A stretch of 39,902 nucleotides of DNA from Clostridia bacterium (lineage in GTDB: Bacteria > Bacillota > Dehalobacteriia > Dehalobacteriales > Dehalobacteriaceae), in the NCBI GenBank assembly GCA_012838175.1, contig DUPU01000071.1, positions 1 through 39,902 on the forward strand. Reading direction: 5' to 3'. A program made the position numbers and the translations under genes. Position 1 is the stretch's first letter. The number at the start of each line of letters is the position of its first letter. Shown here piece after piece: positions 30,635 through 39,902 of this stretch. The notes beneath the pieces are model-generated. The model was not told where the DNA came from. It was given only the letters and a program-made list of their open reading frames with translations, and ran no database searches.

Positions 30635-32902
30635 TTACATCATATTTAGTGGTTCCACATCTATAGCCATAAGAATACTTTTTTGAGGAAACCCGTCTTG
30701 GGCGGCCAATTCTAAGGCCCGCACCAGGCTTTTTCTTGTTTTCTTTAAATCTTTCGTTTTAATAATCATCTGCACTCGAAATCGATCCTTAATTTTTTCA
30801 ATAGGGGCTGGGGCCGGTCCTAAAATTTCATCATTTTCCGGCACTTCCGCCCGCACATAGCGGGAGACTATTACCCCGTGTTTTTCCAAAATGCCGGCAT
30901 CCTCTCCGGTAAACAATATCCGGATCAGGTGGGCGAAGGGGGGATAGCCGGAAATTTCCCTTCCGGTAATTTCACTCCGGTAAAAAGAAACATAATCCTG
31001 CTTCCCTGCCGCCGATAAAACAGGGTCCTCCGGACGATAGGTTTGAAGCACCACTTCTCCGGGCAGCACATCCCGTCCCGCCCGGCCGGAAACTTGGGTA
31101 ATCAATTGAAAGGCTCTTTCCCCAGCTCTCAGCTCCGGCAAGTTGAGGGCCAAATCAGCGGATATTACTCCCACCAAAGTAACCAAAGGAAAGTCCAATC
31201 CTTTAGCAATCATCTGGGTACCGACCAGGACATCTACCTTCCCTTTGAGTACGTCAAAATATATTTTATCATAAGAACCTTTGCGGGAAGTAGTATCAGC
31301 ATCTGCCCGGGCAATCCGGGCTCCGGGAAGAAGCTTTTTTACTTCTTCCTCCACCCGTTCCGTACCGGTACCGAAGTGCCTGATGGCACGCGACCCGCAT
31401 TGGGGACAAATCTTAGGTACATTAGTACTGTAACCACAATAATGACAATTTAACCTGCGGTTTCCTTCATGGGTGGTAAGGGAAATATTACAATGGGTGC
31501 ATTTCAGCACCAAACCGCAGTTGCGGCAGGAAACAAAGGTATGATAACCCCTCCGGTTTAAAAAAAGCAATGTCTGTTCTTTCCGGTGAAAACGTTCTAT
31601 CAATTTTTCCTGAAGGAGACGGCTGAATATGGATTTATTGCCTGCTTTCAGTTCCTGCCGCATATCCACCGTCAGTACCTTGGGCATAGGTCTTTGATAT
31701 ATCCTATTTTTCAGAGTAACCAAACGATACTCACCGGTTGATGCTCGATAATAGCTTTCCAAACTGGGAGTGGCACTGCCCATAATAAAAAGGGCATTTT
31801 GCCTGGCGGCCCTCTCTTTAGCCACCTCTCGAGCATGAAAACGAGGGATGCTGTCCTGCTTATAGCTTTGCTCATGTTCCTCATCTATAATAATTAGCCC
31901 CAAATTAAAACAGGGGGCAAATACGGCGGATCGGGCTCCAACCACCACCTGAATATGACCTTGGGCAATGTGAAACCAGGCATCTCTCCGTTCCCCTTGA
32001 CTTAAACCGCTGTGCAAGACAGCTACCCTTTCCCCCAGACGGGACTTAAAAATAGCTACCATTTGCGGGGTAAGGGCAATTTCAGGGACCAGCACAATGG
32101 CTTGTTTCCCCTGGTGGAGAGTTTTCTCAATCAGCCTCAAGTAAACCTCCGTCTTGCCGCTTCCGGTCACTCCGAAAAGCAGCACCGGTCTTCTTTTTGA
32201 CTCATATTCTTCGGTGATGGCTAATAAGGCTGCTTGTTGTTCCCCAGTCAGTTGTTCCGGAGGGGCAAGGGTAAAATTTCTTCCCCGATACGGATCTCGA
32301 TAAATCTCCCGGTCGGAAGTTTCAATCAAACCTTTGGCAATCAATGATTTCAGGGAAGACCGGGCTGCACCGGTATACGTCAACACCTCCGCCACGGAAC
32401 AACCGTTATGCTCCCGAAGATAAGACAAAACTTCTTTTTGTTTTGGTCCCAGTTTTTCTTGATGGGTACCGCTGTTTCTATCAGTTAAAAAAACACACTT
32501 TACGGTTTTTGCGGCCACACCTTTCCCGGACAACTTTAATCCGGCCGGCAGCATGGCCTGGAGGGCGGAAATCTTTGGGCAAAGATAATAATCCGCTACC
32601 CAAAAAGCCAAATCAATAAGGTCCTTGTTTAAAAGTCGGCAAGGAGAAATAAGGGAGATTATATCCTTAATATCTTTCACTTCAGGTTCCGGCACAAATC
32701 CCACCACAATACCGGCCGTCTTTTGCCTCCCAAAAGGTACAAAAACGATGGAACCCACCTCTACCTGGGATTTTAATCTCTCCGGCACCCGATAATGAAA
32801 AGTCCGGTCAACCGCCTTTACTGCCTTATTCACAATAACTTCTGCATATTGGCCTTGAACCGGCAAAATCTTCCCTCCCTCACAATCGGATAATCTTCCC
32901 AT
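30635..32902 (-). CDS. priA: Primosomal protein N' (replication restart helicase PriA)
   Basis: [16 protein letters not shown], zinc-binding CxxC pairs, helicase motifs. Confidence 0.96.
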   Translation of the reverse strand: MGRLSDCEGGKILPVQGQYAEVIVNKAVKAVDRTFHYRVPERLKSQVEVGSIVFVPFGRQKTAGIVVGFVPEPEVKDIKDIISLISPCRLLNKDLIDLAFWVADYYLCPKISALQAMLPAGLKLSGKGVAAKTVKCVFLTDRNSGTHQEKLGPKQKEVLSYLREHNGCSVAEVLTYTGAARSSLKSLIAKGLIETSDREIYRDPYRGRNFTLAPPEQLTGEQQAALLAITEEYESKRRPVLLFGVTGSGKTEVYLRLIEKTLHQGKQAIVLVPEIALTPQMVAIFKSRLGERVAVLHSGLSQGERRDAWFHIAQGHIQVVVGARSAVFAPCFNLGLIIIDEEHEQSYKQDSIPRFHAREVAKERAARQNALFIMGSATPSLESYYRASTGEYRLVTLKNRIYQRPMPKVLTVDMRQELKAGNKSIFSRLLQEKLIERFHRKEQTLLFLNRRGYHTFVSCRNCGLVLKCTHCNISLTTHEGNRRLNCHYCGYSTNVPKICPQCGSRAIRHFGTGTERVEEEVKKLLPGARIARADADTTSRKGSYDKIYFDVLKGKVDVLVGTQMIAKGLDFPLVTLVGVISADLALNLPELRAGERAFQLITQVSGRAGRDVLPGEVVLQTYRPEDPVLSAAGKQDYVSFYRSEITGREISGYPPFAHLIRILFTGEDAGILEKHGVIVSRYVRAEVPENDEILGPAPAPIEKIKDRFRVQMIIKTKDLKKTRKSLVRALELAAQDGFPQKSILMAIDVEPLNMM

Positions 32903-32959
32903 ATAAAGTTATTATAACAGAAAACCTTTAGGTACAAAAGAAACGGAAATGAAAAAAAT

Positions 32960-32979
32960 AAAGCGGCACCCCGCTTTAT
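32960..32979 (-). terminator. Terminator of the 46-aa small ORF
   Basis: Minus strand AAAGCGG ggtg CCGCTTT followed by ATTTTTTT. Confidence 0.7.
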
Positions 32980-32985
32980 CCAAAT

Positions 32986-33126
32986 CTAACCTTCCGCTTC
33001 ATCCCAGGAAAGCATGGTAACTCTGGTGGTTTCCCCCACCTTTTTTTCCCTTCTTGTGGCTTGCCGCATTAACTCATATTCCATACCCGGAGTAATGGTA
33101 GGTTCTTTTTCTTTCTTAGGGGGCAT
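32986..33126 (-). CDS. Small hypothetical protein, 46 aa
   Basis: AGGAGGTGAAGATA ATG; MPPKKEKEPTITPGMEYELMRQATRREKKVGETTRVTMLSWDEAEG*; followed by a terminator; below the ORF-track cutoff. Confidence 0.6.
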   Translation of the reverse strand: MPPKKEKEPTITPGMEYELMRQATRREKKVGETTRVTMLSWDEAEG

Positions 33127-33276
33127 TATCTTCACCTCCTAAGCATAGGATTCCCGAAAAAAGGAACGGTATCCCTACCATAATTCATGCTGTCAAGATT
33201 ATGTTTCCTACTTCATTTACCTCCAAAACTCGGTAAAAGGAGATTATTTCATAAAAATAAAAAAACCATAGTGATT

Positions 33277-33717
33277 CTATTGCAAACCCTTTAGCTTTTC
33301 AATGGATATCCTATCCTTTTGCAGAATTTCACCTGTAAGATCTCTTGATCTTTCGTTCAGTTTTCCCCTCAATACTTTTTCAGCCATATTAACGCCTTGG
33401 GTTTCTCCTTTTATAGCTTTTTCTATAATTTCATCTGTATCGGCATCCGAACCTAATTCCATGTTAATTTTTATATCTCCCATTTTTCCCTTCATGCCAA
33501 GATTTTCTTTCGGCCGTCCACCTATATTTTGAATATAGCTTGCTAGTTTATCAATATTTTCTCTATGTTGTTTCTGAATTTCTTGAAAAGTTTGCTTCAC
33601 ATTTTCATCTTCTAACTTAGAGATAAAGCTATTGAAACTTTCAACCGCCATATATTCTCCCTGTAAAAGCTGATTTAGAGATTGTATTGTTACTTTATTA
33701 TCTGCATTATCTGCCAC
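33277..33717 (-). CDS. Ferritin-like domain protein (DUF2383-like)
   Basis: LNQLLQGEYMAVESFNSFISKLEDENVKQTFQEIQKQHRENIDKLASYIQNIGG. Confidence 0.7.
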   Translation of the reverse strand: MADNADNKVTIQSLNQLLQGEYMAVESFNSFISKLEDENVKQTFQEIQKQHRENIDKLASYIQNIGGRPKENLGMKGKMGDIKINMELGSDADTDEIIEKAIKGETQGVNMAEKVLRGKLNERSRDLTGEILQKDRISIEKLKGLQ

Positions 33718-34002
33718 CCTTTAGCCTCCTACATGATGGGTTATTTTTTTAGTAATCTTATTTTTCCACACATCCAGGGAAAAATACCTTCTTATCATCA
33801 GCGGTCATTAATTGCCTTTTTCCTCTGTGGTGTCTTGCAATATTTTAACAACACCTTTGTAGACTTTTAATAAATAATCTTTGACTTTTGCCATATTTTT
33901 TTTTGAAGCCGAAATCAGCCGGCATGATAAATTTATTCCGGAAAGAATTAATTAACAAATTTATAATAATTTGGGCTGTCAGCGAGTTGTTAAACAAAAA
34001 AT

Positions 34003-34025
34003 CCGGGCTCGTCACACGAGCCCGG
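34003..34025 (-). terminator. Terminator of tRNA-Thr
   Basis: CCGGGCTCGT/ACGAGCCCGG stem, T-run on minus strand. Confidence 0.85.
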
Positions 34026-34041
34026 AAACCCTTAATTTCAT

Positions 34042-34116
34042 TGGAGCTGATGGTGGGATTTGAACCCACGACCTGCGCATTACGAGTGCGCTGCTCTACC
34101 CCTGAGCCACATCAGC
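34042..34116 (-). tRNA. tRNA-Thr (anticodon CGT), CCA encoded
   Basis: GCTGATGTGGCTCAGGGGTAGAGCAGCGCACTCGTAATGCGCAGGTCGTGGGTTCAAATCCCACCATCAGCTCCA folds as a cloverleaf. Confidence 0.96.
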
Positions 34117-34254
34117 ATGAACCTTACACAGTGAATATTTTAACCTTTAAACATTATTTCGTCAAGGAAATATTGCGGCTAAGGGCTCATACCTGCCGAT
34201 GGGGCCGGGATAGTTTAATTTAATTAGTTTAGGTTCTGATACAAAAGTATCATG

Positions 34255-34428
34255 TTACTCTGAATTCTGTTTCATGGTAACTTCATCTTCGTCATCCTTT
34301 ACCTTGACTGCTTCTTTAGCTTCGGATACCCCGTCTAAATTGACCCTGTTGGCAGAACCTAATAAATTGCCAACCAAATGCATCCTTTCCGTAAATCTTT
34401 TCTTTTCTCTTCTTCCTTTATTCAGCAT
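34255..34428 (-). CDS. Small hypothetical protein, 57 aa
   Basis: MLNKGRREKKRFTERMHLVGNLLGSANRVNLDGVSEAKEAVKVKDDEDEVTMKQNSE* with upstream GGAGAG. Confidence 0.5.
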   Translation of the reverse strand: MLNKGRREKKRFTERMHLVGNLLGSANRVNLDGVSEAKEAVKVKDDEDEVTMKQNSE

Positions 34429-34546
34429 TTACTTCTCTCCTCTTGGTAGAAAATATTCAAAATACTTTGCTACTCATATTCTTTCCCCACAGAGTTTAAT
34501 ATTATTATTAGTAAAGCTTTTACAAAATCAGCAAAATTAAAAAATA

Positions 34547-34570
34547 AATACCTCCCTTTTGGAAGGTATT
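34547..34570 (-). terminator. Terminator of metK
   Basis: Minus strand AATACCTTCC aaaa GGGAGGTATT then TATTTTTTAA. Confidence 0.75.
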
Positions 34571-34586
34571 GTTAAATCTTATTTTA

Positions 34587-35777
34587 TTATAAGTTCTTAG
34601 CACTTTCTTTAAGTAATTCTACCTTATCCAAGCGCTCCCAAGGCAGATCCAGATCTGTGCGGCCAAAATGCCCATAAGCCGCCGTTTGCTTATAAATGGG
34701 ACGTCTCAGGTCCATTTCCTTGATAATACCGGCAGGTCTTAGATCAAAATGTTTTTGGATTAACTCAACCATCTTAGCTTCATCTATCTTTCCCGTGCCA
34801 AAGGTATCTACCGTAATGGAAACGGGCCGGGCTACTCCAATGGCATAAGCCAGCTGAATTTCGCACCTGTCCGCCAAACCGGCCGCCACCAGATTCTTGG
34901 CTACATGCCGGGCGGCATAAGCTGCAGAGCGATCCACTTTGGTGGGATCTTTTCCGGAAAAAGCTCCGCCACCGTGCCTGGCATAGCCCCCATATGTATC
35001 CACAATGATCTTTCTTCCGGTAAGACCGGCATCTCCTTGTGGGCCCCCGATAACAAACCTTCCGGTAGGATTGATAAAATAACGGGTTTTGGCATCCAGG
35101 AATTCTTCCGGAATCACCGTTTTAATAACCTTTTCCAAAATATCTTCCCGAATCGTTTCCAGGGAAACATCAGGATCATGTTGGGTGGAAATAACCACCG
35201 TGTCCACCCGTACCGGACGATCATCTTCATATTCCACAGTCACTTGGGATTTTCCGTCCGGACGAAGATAAGCCAGTAGGCCGGATTTCCGTACCTCTGC
35301 CAGCTTTCTGGTTAATTTATGGGCCAAACTGATGGGCATCGGCATATATTCAGGTGTTTCATTAGTGGCATAACCGAACATCATCCCCTGGTCCCCTGCC
35401 CCCAGGGCTTCCATGCCTTCTTCCGAAAGTTCTCCTGTCTTTGCCTCCAAAGCCTTGTTTACACCCAGGGCGATATCCGGAGACTGTTCATCTATAGATG
35501 TCAAAACAGCGCAGGTATCACAATCAAATCCAAATTTAGCTCTGGTATAGCCAATATCGCGAATGGTTTCCCGCACTATTTTGGGAATGTCCACGTAACA
35601 ATTGGTGGTTATTTCTCCGGCGACCAAAACCAAACCGGTAGTTACAGCGGTTTCACATGCCACCCGGCCAAAAGGATCTATCGCCAAAATAGCATCTAAA
35701 ACTCCGTCGGAAATTTGATCGCAAATTTTATCAGGATGACCTTCTGTGACCGATTCTGAAGTAAATAGTTTTTTCAA
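34587..35777 (-). CDS. metK: S-adenosylmethionine synthetase
   Basis: [50 protein letters not shown]. Confidence 0.98.
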   Translation of the reverse strand: MKKLFTSESVTEGHPDKICDQISDGVLDAILAIDPFGRVACETAVTTGLVLVAGEITTNCYVDIPKIVRETIRDIGYTRAKFGFDCDTCAVLTSIDEQSPDIALGVNKALEAKTGELSEEGMEALGAGDQGMMFGYATNETPEYMPMPISLAHKLTRKLAEVRKSGLLAYLRPDGKSQVTVEYEDDRPVRVDTVVISTQHDPDVSLETIREDILEKVIKTVIPEEFLDAKTRYFINPTGRFVIGGPQGDAGLTGRKIIVDTYGGYARHGGGAFSGKDPTKVDRSAAYAARHVAKNLVAAGLADRCEIQLAYAIGVARPVSITVDTFGTGKIDEAKMVELIQKHFDLRPAGIIKEMDLRRPIYKQTAAYGHFGRTDLDLPWERLDKVELLKESAKNL

Positions 35778-35799
35778 TTACATCAACTCCTTTATAGGT

Positions 35800-35914
35800 T
35801 AGGGGACACAACTCCACTTAAGAAATTACTCTGATGCCGAGGATATTCCCCCCTCATTCAGAGGACATACCTCTCTATTAGGCATTATTCTCTTGATGCT
35901 GAGAAATGTCCCTA
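35800..35914 (-). repeat. Two tandem related hairpins in the metK leader
   Basis: Minus strand TAGGGACATTTCTCAGCATCAAGAGAATAATG...TATGTCCTCTG and AGGGGGGAATATCCTCGGCATCAGAGTAATTT...TGTGTCCCCTA; each arm-complementary and similar to each other. Confidence 0.55.
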
Positions 35915-37129
35915 ATTTATTCCAGCCTGTATCCTGATTTGGTCCAGAATAGCATGAGCTGCTTCCAATTTTGTTAATCGGGGAAGTTTGATGGTTTCCC
36001 CCCCCTTGGTAATAATGGTAACAATATTGGTAGTACCGCCGAATCCGGCTCCCTCTTCTTTTACGTTATTGGCTACAATCAAATCCAGATTTTTTGCTTC
36101 TAACTTCTCCCGGGCATACTGTTCTAGATTTTCCGTTTCTGCAGCAAATCCTACCAAGATTTGACGCTTATTTTTAATTTGGCCTAACTCCCATAAAATA
36201 TCCGGGTTCCTTTCCAGAACCAAGGTTAAAGGCTTGTCTTTTTTCTTAATTTTATAATCGGCGGCATCTCGCGGACGATAATCCGCCACTGCCGCCGCCT
36301 TTATCACTATGTCAACATGGGGAAAAATTCTCATTACCGCTTGGTGCATTTCCCTTGCTGATTCCACCCTGGTAATTTCCACACCCGGGGGCTGGACAAG
36401 ACTGGTGGGCCCGGATACCAGATACACCTTTGCCCCGCGTCTATGAGCCGCCTGAGCTATGGCATAACCCATGGTGCCGGTGCTTCGGTTGGAAAGAAAG
36501 CGAATAGGATCCAAAGCCTCCCTGGTAGGTCCGGCCGTAACTAAGATTTTCTTATCCAGAAAATCATTTAAATCCTTTTTCCCTTCTAACAACGAGATTA
36601 TCTTGTCTACTATTTCATCCGCTTCCACCATCCGGCCTTTGCCTTGGGTGCCGCAAGCCAAATGACCTTCCGTCGGGCCAATAAAAAAATAACCTAAATC
36701 AGTCAGTTTTTTAATATTCTCCTGAAGAACAGGATTTCTATACATATTAACATTCATGGCAGGGGCAAAAAGCACCGGACATCCGGGTTTTGCCGCCATG
36801 ATAGTGGTTGAAAGCATATCATCAGCTAAGCCATGGGAAACCTTTCCCAAAATATTCGCTGTCGCGGGAGCAATAACCATGATGTCCGCTTTTTCTGCCA
36901 AAGACACATGTTGCACATTCCATTCTCCCGGTTCGGAAAACATATCGGTAATAACAGGATGCCCGGAAAGGGTGCGAAAAGTCAAGGGATTTACAAAATG
37001 CTCCGCTGACTTGGTCATAATCACATGGACCTTATATCCTTTTTTAACTAAGCGACTGACCAGGTCACAAGCTTTGTAGGCAGCAATCCCCCCGGTTACC
37101 CCCAGAACTATAGTTTTGCCGTCAGACAC
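35912..37129 (-). CDS. coaBC: Bifunctional phosphopantothenoylcysteine decarboxylase/phosphopantothenate-cysteine ligase
   Basis: GVTGGIAAYKA, APAMNVNMY, TAGPTREALDPIRFLSNRSTGTMGYA. Confidence 0.96.
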   Translation of the reverse strand: MSDGKTIVLGVTGGIAAYKACDLVSRLVKKGYKVHVIMTKSAEHFVNPLTFRTLSGHPVITDMFSEPGEWNVQHVSLAEKADIMVIAPATANILGKVSHGLADDMLSTTIMAAKPGCPVLFAPAMNVNMYRNPVLQENIKKLTDLGYFFIGPTEGHLACGTQGKGRMVEADEIVDKIISLLEGKKDLNDFLDKKILVTAGPTREALDPIRFLSNRSTGTMGYAIAQAAHRRGAKVYLVSGPTSLVQPPGVEITRVESAREMHQAVMRIFPHVDIVIKAAAVADYRPRDAADYKIKKKDKPLTLVLERNPDILWELGQIKNKRQILVGFAAETENLEQYAREKLEAKNLDLIVANNVKEEGAGFGGTTNIVTIITKGGETIKLPRLTKLEAAHAILDQIRIQAGIN

Positions 37130-37142
37130 TGGGCCACCTCCG

Positions 37143-37349
37143 TTACTTTATCCCTATTTTTGTCCGTTCCCAGCTTACCTGTCCTTTGGCAATTTCATGG
37201 AGAGCTAAGGATACCGGGTTAGTCCTGGGTTTGGTTTCCTCCGGCTGTTCATTTTCCGTAAACTTACGGGCAATTTTTGCGCAAACTACTACCAAAGTAT
37301 ACTTGGAGTCTACTTTGGGCATCAATTCATCTAAAGGTGGCTTAATCAA
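37143..37349 (-). CDS. rpoZ: DNA-directed RNA polymerase omega subunit (TTG start)
   Basis: [36 protein letters not shown] before TTG inside the gmk end. Confidence 0.9.
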   Translation of the reverse strand: MIKPPLDELMPKVDSKYTLVVVCAKIARKFTENEQPEETKPRTNPVSLALHEIAKGQVSWERTKIGIK

Positions 37350-37986
37350 AAATATTTCCTCCTTTCTGATTAAGACATGCCATACGATCAACCCGGCATT
37401 TTTCCGCCGAGATTATGGCTCTGATTTGTTCTGCTGCAGTATCTACTTCTCCATTTACTACCACATATTGATAATTAATGATACAGGCTAATTCCCGATC
37501 CACGCAAGAAAGCCGGTGTTTAATGGTCTCCGGTGTGTCCGCAGCCCTCCCTTTAATGCGCTTTTCTAATTCCTCTTTAGAAGGCGGCAAAAGAAAGATA
37601 AATATTCCCTCCGGAAAAACTTCCTTTACTTTCATGGCACCTTGAATATCAATTTCTAGAATTACATCCTTGCCCTGTTCTAAATTTTTTTCCACAGCTT
37701 TGCGGGGTGTCCCGTAGAAATTTCCGTAAACCTCCGCCCATTCCAGGAATTCACCTTTTTCTCTCATTTCTATAAAATCTTCCCGGGACATAAAATAATA
37801 ATTTACCCCTTCCACCTCCCCGGGACGTTTCTCCCTGGTGGTGGCGGATACAGAGTATATTAAATCCGGATGTTTATGTTTTAAATAAGAGCATACTGTT
37901 CCCTTGCCCACACCTGACGGTCCGGACAAGACAACGAGCAGTCCCCGTGTTTGTAAGGGAAGCAATTTAATCCCCCGATTCTTCAT
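37342..37986 (-). CDS. gmk: Guanylate kinase
   Basis: [34 protein letters not shown]. Confidence 0.97.
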   Translation of the reverse strand: MKNRGIKLLPLQTRGLLVVLSGPSGVGKGTVCSYLKHKHPDLIYSVSATTREKRPGEVEGVNYYFMSREDFIEMREKGEFLEWAEVYGNFYGTPRKAVEKNLEQGKDVILEIDIQGAMKVKEVFPEGIFIFLLPPSKEELEKRIKGRAADTPETIKHRLSCVDRELACIINYQYVVVNGEVDTAAEQIRAIISAEKCRVDRMACLNQKGGNIFD

Positions 37987-38248
37987 TCTGATGATTTAAT
38001 ATTCCGTCTTTTACCGTTAAACGGTTGGCAACTGTTTCCGGCTGAACTGCCGAAAGAATGACATGATCACTGTCAGTAATAATAACCGCCCTTGTTCTTC
38101 TTCCATATGTAGCATCAATTAAAGCCCCTTTGTCTCTGGCTTCCTGGATGATCCTCTTAATCGGAGCGGATTCCGGACTGACAATAGCAACGATCCGATT
38201 GGCAGAAACAATATTGCCAAACCCAATGTTTATGAGTTTAATATCCAA
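37967..38248 (-). CDS. remA: Extracellular matrix regulatory protein RemA (DUF370)
   Basis: [68 protein letters not shown]. Confidence 0.93.
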   Translation of the reverse strand: MDIKLINIGFGNIVSANRIVAIVSPESAPIKRIIQEARDKGALIDATYGRRTRAVIITDSDHVILSAVQPETVANRLTVKDGILNHQNEESGD

Positions 38249-38266
38249 GTTTCAGCCCTCCTAGAT

Positions 38267-38575
38267 TTAAGCCAGTTTATCCAGCAAACTTTTCTTTTGC
38301 CGGGGACCTAAACCCTGTATTCTGCGGGATTCATCAATCCCAATTTCCTCCATAATCTTTTTTGCCGTAATCTTGCCGATTTGGGGCAAAGATTCCAGAA
38401 GATATTTTACTCTCATCCGGGCTATCACTTCATTTTCCATATCCTCGAAAATATCTTCCAGTTTAATTTGACCAGATTTTAACTTTTTCCTCAGTTCCAT
38501 TCTTTTGCTTCTCATTTCCTGAGCTTTGGCCAGAGCATTGTTCCTGTCATCCTCGGTTAATTGTGGTACTGTCAT
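38267..38575 (-). CDS. mihF: Integration host factor, actinobacterial type (mIHF-like)
   Basis: VPQLTEDDRNNALAKAQEMR...RMRVKYLLESLPQIGKITAKKIMEEIGIDESRRIQGLGPRQKKSLL. Confidence 0.88.
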   Translation of the reverse strand: MTVPQLTEDDRNNALAKAQEMRSKRMELRKKLKSGQIKLEDIFEDMENEVIARMRVKYLLESLPQIGKITAKKIMEEIGIDESRRIQGLGPRQKKSLLDKLA

Positions 38576-38602
38576 GAAATTCACCCCCAATGATAAATTA
38601 TC

Positions 38603-39481
38603 TTATTCCAGGTTTTGAACTTGTTCCCGGACCTTTTCCAATTCACTTTTTACTTCAACCACATAGCGGGCAATTATCAGTTCGTTCGCCTTCGACCCAA
38701 TGGTGTTAATCTCCCGATTCATTTCCTGAACCAAAAAATCCAGTTTCCGGCCGACGGCTTCATCTCCTGATAACATATCACTCATCTGGTCCAAATGACT
38801 GTTCAATCTCACCAATTCTTCACTAATGGAAGCTCTGTCAGCAAAAAAAGCCACCTCATTAGCCAGTTTACTCTCATCCAGCTCAATTTCACCCAATAAT
38901 TCTTTTACCCTTTGGGTCAACTTTTCTTGATACTCCTGAACTACAAAAGGGCTCCGTTCCTTGATCAGCACCACATAGCCGGAGATTATGTCTTTCCGTT
39001 TTTTAAGATCATCGGCCAGTTTTTCACCTTCTGCCGTGCGCATGGTGACTAAATCTTGAATTGCTTTTTCTACCCCTTCTTGCACCAGCGGCCAAACGGC
39101 TTCCAAGTCTTCTTCCTCATCTTCAATATTTAAGACACCCGGTAATTGAGACAAATACTCTAAGTCAAATTTCTCCGGGATATGACAGGTCTCCGCAAGT
39201 TCCCTTAAAGCATTATAATACGCCAGGCTCAGCTCTTTGTCAACCTTTACCAGGCGTTTTTTACTCTCTGTTTCTTCCAGCGTTAAAAAAATATCCACCC
39301 GGCCTCGGGCAATTTTAGCCTGGACCACTTTCTTCAAACGATCCTCTAAGGGAAGTAGTTGTTTGGGCATGCGCACCACAATTTCCAAAAACCTGTGGTT
39401 TACTGATTTTGCTTCCACAGTAACTTTTTTATCTGAAGAAAAAGATTCCCCCCGGCCGTAACCGGTCATACTTTTTACCAT
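38603..39481 (-). CDS. yicC: YicC family endoribonuclease
   Basis: MVKSMTGYGRGE start; LDFLVQEMNREINTIGSKAN C-terminal motif. Confidence 0.95.
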   Translation of the reverse strand: MVKSMTGYGRGESFSSDKKVTVEAKSVNHRFLEIVVRMPKQLLPLEDRLKKVVQAKIARGRVDIFLTLEETESKKRLVKVDKELSLAYYNALRELAETCHIPEKFDLEYLSQLPGVLNIEDEEEDLEAVWPLVQEGVEKAIQDLVTMRTAEGEKLADDLKKRKDIISGYVVLIKERSPFVVQEYQEKLTQRVKELLGEIELDESKLANEVAFFADRASISEELVRLNSHLDQMSDMLSGDEAVGRKLDFLVQEMNREINTIGSKANELIIARYVVEVKSELEKVREQVQNLE

Positions 39482-39783
39482 TAAAGCCATCCTTTCACCG
39501 GGAAGACTTCCCGCTTAAATACTTTTTATACAATAAAAAAATGGATATCCTCCCAATAGTATTTACATAATGTTGATAATTCTACTCCTGATAATAAAAT
39601 CCTTTTCTTTTTCTATAATTTCTCTGCTTTTGCAAGTTTTTCTCCGTTTTGTGCTCAGACTCGAGGACATATGAACCGGATGCTTGCACATAGACGTAAA
39701 AAAATGACTGTGCTATACTGGAAGCAAATTTTATTACAAAACACCGACACTTGGATTTATGAAATGAAAGGAAGATAGATACT

Positions 39784-39902
39784 ATGCCTTTTGACGGTTT
39801 TGTCATGTATGCCGTGGGCCGGGAACTAAATGATAAAATTATTTTAGGCAAAATCATGAAAATATATCAACCGGAACGGTATACCATTATCCTTAAAATT
39901 AA
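39784..39902 (+). CDS. rqcH: RqcH/NFACT-family protein, N-terminus only (runs off window)
   Basis: MPFDGFVMYAVGRELNDKIILGKIMKIYQPERYTIILKI. Confidence 0.8.
   Translation, partial: MPFDGFVMYAVGRELNDKIILGKIMKIYQPERYTIILKI

Noticed and set aside
33845-34069. - strand ORF overlapping the tRNA 3' end and terminator
   Set aside because: Covers a tRNA and its terminator; no SD and no recognisable domain.
33888-34223. + strand ORF containing MVGFEPTTCALRVRCSTPEPH
   Set aside because: This is the classic spurious translation across an antisense tRNA (here tRNA-Thr 34042-34116).

Overview
Chromosomal window of a low-to-moderate GC Firmicutes (Clostridia/Peptococcaceae-like; inferred from gene content, not tested). 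The right half is a mostly minus-strand housekeeping block: DAK2/FakA-Asp23, rpmB, thiN-rpe-rsgA-prkC-stp-rlmN-rsmB-yugP-DUF116-fmt-def-priA, tRNA-Thr, metK-coaBC-rpoZ-gmk-remA-mIHF-yicC, and the start of rqcH. The left half is more accessory: a NERD gene cut off next to an IS21-like end, cardiolipin synthase, a DUF5685/J-domain/membrane-protein cluster, an AEC transporter, an [FeFe] hydrogenase next to adhE, a four-gene operon (NHL beta-propeller protein, lasso-B2-like protease, flavodoxin, ABC exporter), and a rubrerythrin/high-molecular-weight-rubredoxin pair behind a Fur-like box. Most notable: (1) the B2-protease/ABC-exporter/secreted-propeller operon, which has no visible cyclase, PqqD or precursor; (2) rlmN with an internal deletion of its radical-SAM core, the C-terminal remnant surviving in another frame; (3) a perfect internal Shine-Dalgarno/ATG in the rubredoxin fusion gene that would give a free 53-aa rubredoxin; (4) a REP-like hairpin that supplies the def stop codon; (5) tandem related hairpins in front of metK. 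All calls come from reading the sequence; no database search was run.
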